Shown piece after piece: positions 45,725 through 55,093 of a stretch of 64,000 nt of DNA. The stretch spans positions 60,193,446 to 60,257,445 of the forward strand of contig OZ038500.1 in assembly GCA_964036315.1 (NCBI GenBank), written 5' to 3'. Source of the stretch: Acanthosepion esculentum (taxonomy: Eukaryota > Mollusca > Cephalopoda > Sepiida > Sepiidae). A program made the position numbers and the translations under genes. The first letter of the stretch is position 1. Every line of letters starts with the position of its first letter. The notes under the pieces were generated by a model. That model made no database searches. It saw nothing but the letters and a program-made list of their open reading frames with translations, and was not told where the DNA came from.

Positions 45725-47660
45725 TTTACGTAGGTACCACCACGAGATCGCTAAAAAAAGCGCATAGCATGATGAAAAAGACGCCAAACTTGACGAAAAC
45801 AAAATTTTATCGTGTAAATATTTATGTTATTATTAAGAGGTAAGATCAAAGTTTATTTCAATTATTTTTTAAAATTCTTACATCTTTTTAGAACAATCTG
45901 AATTTTCATATAAAAATCCTTGTTTCTCTTTGTATCACCGGATGTAGTAAAATAACATATACAAATTTTAGCACTTTTTTTTTGTATGACACACATTAAT
46001 TTTGAAAATCTTGCAAAAATAAAAATAATTGTCAGATGTTAATGAAACTTTCAGAAAGTATTCACAGATGATCAAAATTATTATAAAAATGTTTTTTTTA
46101 TTAAAGTCATGGCAGAAATATTTTTTTATATTTATTCCCTCAATAACTAATTTTATGAAAACGCTAGAAATTCGATCGCATCAGGTTTAGTGATTACAAT
46201 AGTAAAAAGCACAAGCCTTTGAGGAATGCCAATCATGTTTCTTTTTGTGTTTTTAATTAGATCCCCCTACGTGACAATCAGCTCTGAATTGTAACATACA
46301 AAACTCAATAAAACAAATATATTATTTAATTTCAAATAATTTTATTTGCTTTTAGTTGTTTTTATGAATATGGAAAATATTTTCTTAAAGCATAAAAATT
46401 TTTCGATGAAAAATGAATTTTTAATTCAATTATTTGTTATTTTTTAATTATAATAGATTCTTACATTTAAGTTGTTAAAATATTATAAAATTAGTTAAAA
46501 GCCGGTTTTGTAAGTGTCCTTATGAGATATAATTTTTTTAGTGCGTTGTAAATTGTATCGTTTTGACTAATCAGAAGATCCGCAGTAATTAAGAAATATA
46601 ATTTTGTGTTTATAATCTGACTCTAATTATAAAGTACGGAAGACCAGAATACAGTTAAGTTGCGTTATTTGAGTTAAGCATTGTTCTCCGCTGTTAAGGC
46701 TTTTACTTTTGCGAAACACGTGTGGAGAAGTTTGTTTGATTTTTCAATTACAACTGGGAAGTGAACCTAAAAGTATCAGTATCATCTTATGGAATTTATA
46801 TGATCTTATTTTTATATTAATCTCAGTTATGGCATTTTTTCCATAAATGAAATATCAAAATTAATAATAAAATGAATGGAAATACAAATAACACAGCAAA
46901 ATGTAATAAATGTACATAAAATTATAGTATTTTATGTACACTTCTGATAAAATTTCATAAGAAAGGTACCTATAAATTAATTAGATACCTTTCTTATGAA
47001 ATTTAATCTCATTCGTAACAGTCTTATTTTAATTTCTTTATAATATATTTTCCATAAAGCATCGTAAACGTAAAGGTGAAAGCTAAGTAAAAAAAAAAAA
47101 AAAAAAAATAGAGCGCAGAAAGTTTTCCTTAAAAATAACGAGGTAAATAATTTGTTCACTTACTTGTAAAATATTTCACTTTTCTCCTTCCGTAGAACAA
47201 ATTATCCTCACGGAATCCCTGAATATGTCATTTATCACCTGTCAAGTGACGCGAAAGTTTATGACCTGCTTTGTTTTATTTTCAAATTAGATCTTTTCGG
47301 CGCAGAAGCTAAGTTAAGTTTGGTTCAAAATATTTTAAATAAACATTATAATTTCTGATTTTCTTAAAATAAGTTTTGACAAAATGATAATTGATATTTT
47401 TAAAAGAATTTCGAACAGAGATTTTCATTGATTTTATAAAATGGAAAAAATGTTTGCCATCTCTCAATTTTACTGACTAAAAAAAAACAAGATTTTTAAC
47501 GAAATTTTCGGACGTGTTAGGAACGATTAAAAAATGTAAAAAAATACCCCCAAAATACGTTGATCTTTCCTCTTAATAATAACATAAACATTTAGTTTGT
47601 CGTCTTTTTCATCATGCTATTCTCTTTATTTAGCAATCTCTTGGAGGAACCTATGTTTAC
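45725..47660. mobile_element. 1.94 kb AT-rich element with long inverted ends
   Basis: The left end contains GTTTACGTAGGTACC, AGCATGATGAAAAAGACGCC and TTATGTTATTATTAAGAGGT with AAGATCAA. The right end read inverted gives GTAAACATAGGTTCCTCC, AGCATGATGAAAAAGACGAC, TTATGTTATTATTAAGAGGA and AAGATCAA. Matching is clear for ~130 bp and weaker to ~190 bp. The interior is very AT-rich with no usable open frame. A perfect small hairpin (AAATTTCATAAGAAAGGTA... at 46,951-47,003) lies inside. It resembles a non-autonomous DNA transposon; no target duplication was identified. Confidence 0.65.
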
Positions 47661-47850
47661 GTTACCATTACATGGATGGCAGAACACTAAATTTGAGAAA
47701 TAGTCAGGGGACCCGCACATCCAATTTTGATAAAGAAGAGTCGTAAAACATACGGAAGATTATTACTGAGATGTAATTCTTATTTTACAAGTGTTACTAT
47801 TAATATCGTCTGTATTTGCTAACGTGTTCTACGTTTCACTCCCTTTCTCT
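47660..47850. other. Short spacer
   Basis: Nothing recognised. Confidence 0.35.
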
Positions 47851-47852
47851 CG

Positions 47853-47931
<79 letters not shown>
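47851..47931. repeat. (CT)n-(CA)n-(TA)n compound microsatellite
   Basis: CT to 47,870, about 21 CA units, then about 9 TA units. Confidence 0.95.
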
Positions 47932-47932
<1 letters not shown>

Positions 47933-48117
47933 AGTTAGTTATATTAAAAAAAAAACAGACAACCTTAAGGGTCCATAGATTATATTTTATTTCCACAGGA
48001 ATGGGATTTTTTTCTGGTTCCTCACATTTCAAGCATAAAAGAAAATGGTTTTAAAATTTTCCATATTATTATTTTTATACAAAAAGTTTTTCAGGGGGTA
48101 GTTTTAAGTTGATGTAA

Positions 48118-48119
<2 letters not shown>

Positions 48120-48171
<52 letters not shown>
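48120..48171. repeat. (TA)n microsatellite
   Basis: About 26 TA units. Confidence 0.95.
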
Positions 48172-48174
<3 letters not shown>

Positions 48175-48855
48175 AAACGAAAAACTCATATTGCTCATAT
48201 CACAAACAGAAAGATGATCAACAGATAAAGAGAAAAATAGAAAAATTAATGACGAAAAGTAAGAAAATATGATATATGGAAACGGGAAAAATAAAACTAA
48301 ACAAAAAAAATAGCAAAACACATATACCTACATTTTGTTTACTGGTAGTTCAACCGATATAAGCCACAAAAGCCACTCAAGGTAGATTGTTACTGAGTGT
48401 GATTGTTGAAAGAAGGGCCAAGTAAGAGATTATTATACGGATGAGTTGGATATATTTCGGCTGATTTTGAATGTAAAGATTCCAAGATTGGATTTGTCAT
48501 GGAAGCATTCCCGTGGGAGTTTATTCAACGAATTAACAGTCCTGGGTACAAAAGCTGTCCGAGTAGAACTAGCTTTTTATCAAAGGAATACGCAGTGACT
48601 TGGTATAGTTTTCCACCGTGAATACGGCATGGTGGGTCGTAGATGTGAACGTCTTCGCTCGTGGCACTAAAGATGTTAACTCGTCCGAACATCTGTCATG
48701 GTAATAGCGACAGAACAGTGAAACACGGCGATGTTTCATCTGTGAGACAATGGTCTCAGGTTGGAGGATAATTCATCACACACAAAAAACGCGTAAGCCC
48801 TTTTGAACTCTAAAGATGGTCTGGGCAGCACCAGCACAGATATTCTCTTATTTTT
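48172..48855. other. Unassigned spacer
   Basis: No coding or repeat boundary recognised. Confidence 0.35.
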
Positions 48856-48859
48856 AAAC

Positions 48860-49085
48860 ATGATACCCCAAGCAAGGTTTAATGCCACAAAGACGCAAGA
48901 GGTTAATGGGAGTGACAGAGAAGGTGAAGGTTTTCGAAGGAACTGGAAATCTAAACAGGATACAATGGATAAAAACTGCACTCCAGTTCAAAAAAACGGA
49001 AAGGAGTTTGAACCGGACGATAGGCGAATCTATCTACTCCTAAGCAGTAACCAAGGCAGAGAAAAACGCTTCATGGCGAGATAAA
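48860..49085 (-). pseudogene. CR1/jockey-like element 3' tail
   Basis: ATACCCCAAGCAAGGTTTAA, then AAGACGCAAGAGGTTAA, is the inverted 3' end of the family. It continues into the GAAGGAACTGGAAATCTAAA...GGACGATAGGCGAATCTATC block that is tandemly repeated at 24.7-25.2 kb. Only tail sequence is present here. Confidence 0.6.
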
Positions 49086-49200
49086 GTACGGAACATTAAT
49101 TAAATTTTACGTTACAGCGATCGTCGAAAGAAGTAGAAACGGAATATTTACAGTACTATAAAATGGGGAAAAAAAGGTAAAAATGCTTAGTGTTACTAAA

Positions 49201-49317
49201 ATATCGACACGACCCGGCAATATATATATATATCATACATGTTTCATTAAATAATATAGATAAGTGTTGTCTATATATTTTATGTAAGTTTTTTCATATA
49301 GTCTGATAAGCTTAATG

Positions 49318-49366
<49 letters not shown>

Positions 49367-49565
49367 TAATATAATATAAAAGGGTCAAACACTAATATTC
49401 CATGGTTATAATTTATTACATTGGAATCGAAACACGATCAAGTTCATCAGACCTACAAATTCACAAAGTCATTTTGAATTTGTAGGTGTGATGAATTGGA
49501 TCGTGTTTACGATTCCAATACAATAAATTATAACCATGGAATATTAATGTTTGAGCCTTTTATAT

Positions 49566-49657
<92 letters not shown>

Positions 49658-49676
49658 CCGGGTCGTATCGATATTA
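49201..49676. mobile_element. Nested hairpin structure with outer inverted repeats
   Basis: Outer arms: ATATCGACACGACCCGGCAA at 49,201 and its inverse (TTGCCGGGTCGTATCGATAT, one mismatch) at 49,655-49,674. Inside, 49,229-49,317 repeats the end of the 16.9/27.3 kb element. Then follow (AAT)n at 49,315-49,363, an inner hairpin (about 49,372-49,565) and (TA)n. Inner arms of ~95 bp include AATATTCCATGGTTATAATT and its inverse. Confidence 0.8.
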
Positions 49677-49724
49677 TATTCTTACTCTGTCCTTGAGCTC
49701 TACCTGGATTCTATCCTCTTGGAA

Positions 49725-49757
<33 letters not shown>
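49672..49757. repeat. AACAATG-type repeat fragment plus (TA)n
   Basis: TTATATTCTTACTCTGTCCT, then CTACCTGGATTCTATCC and TTGGAAATTT, match 12.56-12.62 and 19.70-19.76 kb. (TA)n lies at 49,728-49,757. Confidence 0.7.
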
Positions 49758-49760
<3 letters not shown>

Positions 49761-49859
49761 GTCCGGATAATGAAGTTCAAAGAATAAAAAAATAAATATA
49801 TAAAAATAATATTAAATGATAAGAAAATATTGTCAATAAGACTGATGATATTTATTATA

Positions 49860-50295
49860 CAGTGTGGTAGGAAAGTCTTGTCATCATCAACTAAAACCTA
49901 ATGAGAACAATAGAAGAACAAGTAATACGATAACGTATTAGGTTGGTGCAAAAATAATGTCGTTTTTTGACGTTCAACTTCATGTGAGAAAACGACATTA
50001 TTTTGGCACCAACCTAATAAAACACATCTGCTGCATTCAATTTATCTCCTTTCATTGACTGTGACATCGAAAATGTCTGTATGAACAGCAGCATTTTCGT
50101 TGCACAAAATGATACAGCGTCATGTCTTGTGTGATATTTTATGAAGCTGTGCTTTGTTGATTGTTTCAAAGCCTATCCGAACGGCGTCCTTCAACTGACT
50201 GGTATCGTTCATGTGAAACTCTCTCCTTGATAATACCCCCACAGAGCGTTGAAAGAGAGAATTATATTATGTGACATGACTTTCGGACCACACTT
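49860..50295 (-). mobile_element. Tc1/mariner deletion derivative with transposase tail
   Basis: Left end CAGTGTGGTAGGAAAGTCTT; the right end read inverted is AGTGTGGTCCGAAAGTCATG. TA flanks both sides. On the minus strand MNDTSQLKDAVRIGFETINK, AQLHKISHKT and RCIILCNENAAVHTDIF follow. This matches the end of IS630/Tc1/mariner transposases (D..+L+..I..A...I....L..V...TW+RI..C....G.H). Only the last ~60 codons survive. An 80-bp mariner MITE has inserted at 49,938-50,017. Confidence 0.65.
49938..50017. mobile_element. 80-bp mariner MITE (MADE1-like)
   Basis: It starts TTAGGTTGGTGCAAAAATAA and ends TTATTTTGGCACCAACCTAA. The arms are ~29-bp inverted repeats with one mismatch, flanked by TA (49,936-49,937 and 50,018-50,019). 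The terminal TTAGGTTGGTGCAAAA is the signature of irritans-type mariners and of the human MADE1 MITE, recalled from general knowledge. It carries no gene and would be mobilised in trans by a mariner transposase. Confidence 0.92.
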
Positions 50296-50738
50296 TATTT
50301 ATAGGTCTTTTGACTAAGCACGGAGAAAAAGAACATACCTGTGTCAAATAAACAAAGAAATTGCACTGACTTTTCTTTTTTTGTTTTTGTTTTTGCTTTT
50401 TTCTTCATGTGTTGTATTACTGCCAGAAATTTTATTTTGGCTTCGTAGCTTTCCACGATTAGGGTTGTGGATGGTTTATAGAAAGCTCCATGTGGAAACT
50501 GTATTCTCTGGGTAAACCTAAATCATCCCTGTTAAATGATTTAATATGTGATTTGAAGTAATGAAGTTTACATTTAAAGAAGATGATGTATGTATCAGCA
50601 CGGTAATTTTCTCTCTTCCTTTAATAATGACACCAAAAAGCTTATCCATGAATATGAAAGATCCAATGGAAAATAAGTAGACAGAACTTGTTTAAATTAT
50701 TCAATGAAATATGTCTCAATATTTACATATATATATAC

Positions 50739-50804
<66 letters not shown>

Positions 50805-50925
50805 GCGCGCGCGCGTGTGTGTGTGTTTATGTATACTATTGCATAGCCATTTATTCTTTAAAAAAGAATTAATAATTTTACTTGCAGACTTCGATATTTT
50901 AAACTATTTACTGTAAACATTTTAA
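50296..50925. other. Spacer with (TA)n(GT)n and alternating CG/TG DNA
   Basis: TA 50,738-50,770, GT 50,770-50,800, then GCGCGCGCGTGTGTGTG, a potential Z-DNA stretch. No gene. Confidence 0.5.
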
Positions 50926-50929
50926 AACA

Positions 50930-51180
50930 TTTGTGCAGTATTGATAATTAATTTTAATAAGGTTCGGATTCAATTTTTTAATATAGATAGCTTCAAGAAT
51001 TTTTAGTTTATGTTTATTATTTTCATGAAATATATAGATTGATTTTCAACAAGATTTTTTTCAAATTGCAGATGTGGACAGGTATGCTGTTATAATGCTT
51101 AGAAACGTTAGGTGCATCATTCAAATAAAAACTCAGCCGCCGAGACAGCATGGTCATAGTGTGAGCAAAATAAATGTTGT
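50930..51180 (-). pseudogene. Penelope-like GIY-YIG endonuclease relic, second copy
   Basis: The minus strand gives TMLSRRLSFYLNDAPNVSKH, then HICNLKKILLKIN. After stops come KNS and a KI.SEP.LIKINY-like end, closing with NVLKC-like codons near 50,930. The SLSRRL..HLND..N+..H spacing matches the copy at 17.32-17.62 kb. It is more degraded, with several stops. The reverse-transcriptase part is absent. Confidence 0.55.
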
Positions 51181-51216
51181 TTTTCGTTGGAGATACAATC
51201 TCCCTGAGGACATTAA

Positions 51217-51219
<3 letters not shown>

Positions 51220-51306
<87 letters not shown>

Positions 51307-51360
51307 TCTCTATATATGTATGTGTGTGTATGCGGGTGTATGTGTGTATGAGTGTGTGTT
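51220..51360. repeat. (TA)n-(TG)n compound microsatellite
   Basis: TA to 51,248, then about 28 TG units, then degenerate TG. Confidence 0.95.
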
Positions 51361-51502
51361 TATACTATTTTTATCCAATGAAACGTATCTACGAAAAATA
51401 TAATAAAATGTTTAGTATCACTGACTTGTCTTTCATTTTCCATCAAATATGTATAAATACCTGATTACTACTCAAATACACATTAATAATAATAATTACA
51501 TA

Positions 51503-51539
51503 TATGTGTGTGTGTGTGTGTGTATGTGTGTGGATGTGG

Positions 51540-51597
<58 letters not shown>
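51503..51597. repeat. (TG)n microsatellite
   Basis: Nearly continuous TG with GGATGTGGATG interruptions. Confidence 0.95.
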
Positions 51598-51599
<2 letters not shown>

Positions 51600-52180
51600 A
51601 ATTTCATAGGTTTCATTACCGAATGATTATATTTTTCAGTACGTATTTATAAGCAGAAATGAAAAATATTATTTTTACAGAATTTGTAAAATTATGAATG
51701 TTCACAAATATACTTCAAACTAACTAAATTTTGTTTGTTTAATTCTTGAAAACTAAGGACATTTTTTATTTCTGATAGTATTGAGAAGGTCTAAATTTCC
51801 AGCTGCAGAAAGCTGCTCGGTTAAAGGAAGCGAAGGTTTTCTCTAAGTGAAACAGGTGATATTAACATTGCAGCTATCATATTGACCGAAATTAAATCTT
51901 GTCAAAGTAACAAGACAGAATCGGAGAACACATGGCGAATATTATGACTACTTTTTAGTATTTTTATCGATCACGTGTCTCAGCTCATGACTATGGTGTA
52001 CACGCTCTCTGCAGTATAAAACACAATGTGTCACATCAAGCATAGTGCCAAATTGGTCCGTGGGGGACAGTTACATAGAATCCGTTTGGGATGTGAGGGT
52101 AAACGAGATGCGAATGCAAGATGAGCAACCGCGATATCCAGAAAAATTGCGAAATGCTATAATAAAAGCATATACCCAAA
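51600..52180. other. Unassigned spacer
   Basis: Nothing recognised. Confidence 0.35.
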
Positions 52181-52185
52181 TATGA

Positions 52186-52231
52186 GTGTGTACGTGTGTG
52201 CGCATGCGTGCGTGCGTGCGCGCGTGCGTGG

Positions 52232-52276
<45 letters not shown>

Positions 52277-52277
52277 T
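52186..52277. repeat. (TGCG)n microsatellite
   Basis: About 17 TGCG units with occasional variants. It is strongly CpG-rich within AT-rich surroundings. Confidence 0.95.
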
Positions 52278-52493
52278 CTTTATTTGGGTAGCAAACCATG
52301 GATTATAAAAGGTTCATTGAAGGTGTATGACAAGTCAATGCGATTAAGATTTTTATTCATTTTTCTTGTGTTCGTATAAGTTTTTTTCTTTTCTGTTGTG
52401 TAAGAATTGTGCTAATATTCTCTAAATCCCAGCTCTTGCGGGTATTTCATTTAGCCATTTTCATGGTTGAGTTTTTATTATTATTAACAGAAT

Positions 52494-52495
<2 letters not shown>

Positions 52496-52564
<69 letters not shown>

Positions 52565-52577
52565 TGTGTGTGTGTGT
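52496..52577. repeat. (TA)n-(TG)n microsatellite
   Basis: About 15 TA then about 25 TG units. Confidence 0.95.
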
Positions 52578-52740
52578 CTGACAAAGTCTATTAGGACTTC
52601 CTCGAACTAAATTTGAAGATGAAGCCCTAAAATCTTCTCAGCTTCGTCATACATTTCCCTCCAATATTGTTCTTGATATATAAATATTTATATATTATTT
52701 CATATATATATATATATATATATACATACGATAAAAATAT

Positions 52741-52925
52741 AGCATTAACGTATGTTATATTTATGGGGTAAAGTGCTCAAAATCAAGGATAGAAAGTATT
52801 TAAACTTGAATGTAGAAACAGAGGACAACACCGAAAGACAACAGTCTGTTTCATGCTCGTACACGATGGCCTGATACACATTTCGACGTACGGTTTTGAC
52901 CTCAGTGTCGACTTTTACGCGCACA
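52741..52925. mobile_element. Copy of the 3.0 kb hairpin family
   Basis: GTTATATTTATGGGGTAAAG, TGCTCAAAATCA, GACAACAGTCTGTTTCATGC and a GTGTCGACTTTTA block follow the order seen at 2,985-3,178. The second arm is degraded. Confidence 0.6.
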
Positions 52926-52961
52926 CACGCGCGCGCACACACGCGCGTGCACACACACACA

Positions 52962-53028
<67 letters not shown>
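52919..53028. repeat. (CA/CG)n-(TA)n compound microsatellite
   Basis: CACACACGCGCGCGCACACA-type alternating DNA, then about 32 TA units. Confidence 0.93.
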
Positions 53029-53029
<1 letters not shown>

Positions 53030-53030
<1 letters not shown>

Positions 53031-54090
53031 AGGGATGGTATAGAAAGTGTGAGAGTAAGGATATGTTAGATGTTCAAGTTTGCCCTAGAAATTATCACAC
53101 TTTTCATGGCGGTTCTACAGGCCTATATCGACATGCCCCACCACATGTCACAGTGAATTGAGGTCTCGATTATTTAGCAGAGAATACTCGCAGATAGTTC
53201 AATAAAGTGTTAAAGAAGTTGAATAAAAAATCAATCTATTATCATGAAATCGACTGATTGTATGCAGGTCATTTAGGACAGTGTAAAATGCTCAGCAAAT
53301 CTACAGTGAGAAAAAACTCTTTGTGTTTTAAAAGCGGGTCGTTCGGACATCTTGCAAGAGAAAATGGCGAATCTGATGAATTCATTGCTCGAAACGCAAA
53401 AGAGATGACATCTATTATGGCTGATCTATCAATTTTTCATCCGTATATTAAGGTATTCTAAGCATGTTTCGATCGTTAATTGGGGGATTTTCTTCGAAAA
53501 TAAAGGAGCGTTTCTTTTTTTCAACGTTTTGTGGAGGTGATAACGATTTGCTATGGTTTTCCTTCGGAAAGAAAAGCGACAATGTTAAGATATTTACGAT
53601 TTTCCCCTATAACAAAGGATATATAAAACTAGGTACGTATACTTGCTCGCTGAAAAAAGTAATCACCGCTACCGTTCGTTTTAAAAATCCATTTCTCTGC
53701 TATTTTAAATTTAAAGTAATAATTTTTTTTAAATCAGATTAATTATATATTAAATTAGCTAATATTCTTCAAATGAAGTTTCAAAAAAGTATATTTTACT
53801 TCTGGAAGATTTTTTTAAACTGAGAATTAACTTTTGTTTAGGAATGTGTCAAAAATTGCCGACATTTATCGATTTTTATCGATTTTCTGAAAGCGACCAA
53901 AAAGTTTAAATTTCAATCAATAAAATGTCTATTTGGAATACACTAGAGTATTTTGCTTACTGCAAATAGTAAATTTAATCATTTATCATTCAATTAAAGC
54001 TAAAATGAAAGCTTCAAGATTGCTTTTTAATTTTTTAAATTCATTTTAAACTTTAGATTTCGGAACTGTTGGAGGAATATTATGTAAAAC
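53030..54090. other. Unassigned spacer
   Basis: Two short frames (67 aa at 53,258-53,461 and 92 aa at 53,464-53,742) lie end to end. The second is lysine/phenylalanine-rich. Neither shows a motif I recognise, and I do not call them genes. Confidence 0.4.
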
Positions 54091-54097
54091 AGAACGG

Positions 54098-54175
54098 CAT
54101 AGGGGTTAGATTGTCAGCACTCTGAACATAATATCTGAGTTCAAACCCTCACTGTAGTCGATTTGCCAAGGAGCG
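54098..54175 (+). repeat. tRNA-like SINE head
   Basis: GGCATAGGGGTTAGATTG (A-box-like) and TCTGAGTTCAAACCCTCACT (B-box-like) about 40 bp apart. The following body does not match the window's other SINEs. Confidence 0.5.
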
Positions 54176-54489
54176 TGCGATAGGGTTGGAAGATACCTAA
54201 AAATATATCGCATGCTGAAACATTATTTAAATTGCGTCTTAAAATCTTCTCTCCAAAAGCCGTTGATGTTTGTGCAAGCCCGAAGCCGCAAGTCATCGTG
54301 ACCAAGATGTTTAAATTCACATTACAAACTAACCGAAAACTGCCTGAATTTCTAGTATCAGGAGTTATCATTGTTTACACTATTTATATTAGGACTATTT
54401 TCCTTATCTTTGTTGTGGTCGTCACAACGTTTCGACCACAGTATCTTCCGGCCTTCCTCACGTGTATATAAACTATAACCTTCTTGTGT

Positions 54490-54650
54490 GCGTGCGGTGG
54501 CATAATACATAGCGTCTCAGAATGTGAAATGAGATAAACCGAGTTCGAATTCAACTTGGGTTTGTTACATTCATTAACGCGCAAATACCCTCAGGAAAGA
54601 ACTGAATTTATCACCTCCCCATTGCTATGGGTTAAATAATATAACTTTTA
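54490..54650 (+). mobile_element. tRNA-derived SINE, diverged copy
   Basis: The head has B-box-like GAGTTCGAATTCAAC (54,541). The body has TTACATTCATTAACGCG, CAAATACCCTC, TCACCTCCCC and GCTATGGGTTAAATA, which parallels 7,040-7,105. The 3' body is truncated. Confidence 0.65.
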
Positions 54651-54659
54651 TCTGGAAAA

Positions 54660-55043
54660 GTCATTGTTATCCCCCCCACGAAAAAAATGTTAATATTAAC
54701 TCGCAACAAACAATAATTATTTTTACAATTACAAAAAATCTCTTTCGGTTTTAAATAACCGACAAAGTGTTGATAACCCGTAAAAAAGCAAATCAATCTG
54801 TAACGTCGAACATTCTAGTTATTTTTTCTGCATATATACAGGTACACCAAAATATAGATTCCCCAGCAACCAAACGGCCACAAAAATGCCTTCGAAGAAT
54901 TCGTCACCTCCGGAACATCAAAAGTCTGCTACCGGATAAAATAAATGTCTATCTTGTTGGCAAAAATATATAGATTGGAATAGTTTTGTTTCCATCAATA
55001 AAATCTACTCTGAACTGAGATATACCGTTTTAAAGTTAATACA
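54660..55043. other. Unassigned spacer
   Basis: A 68-residue basic frame at 54,767-54,973 shows no recognised motif. Confidence 0.35.
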
Positions 55044-55093
55044 TACTGTCAGATTATTGCAAAAGTTCGTGCCCGATTTTCATTTTTAATGTT

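Noticed and set aside
49757..49780. GTGGTCCGGATAATGAAG as left end of the Tc1/mariner remnant ending at 50,295
   Set aside because: CAGTGTGGTAGGAAAGTCTT at 49,860 is a longer match to the right end and has the TA flank. The 49,757 copy is probably a separate fragment.
53258..53742. Two end-to-end frames (67 and 92 residues) as a small two-exon gene
   Set aside because: No conserved motif and strong AT-driven composition. No splice or start context beyond chance.
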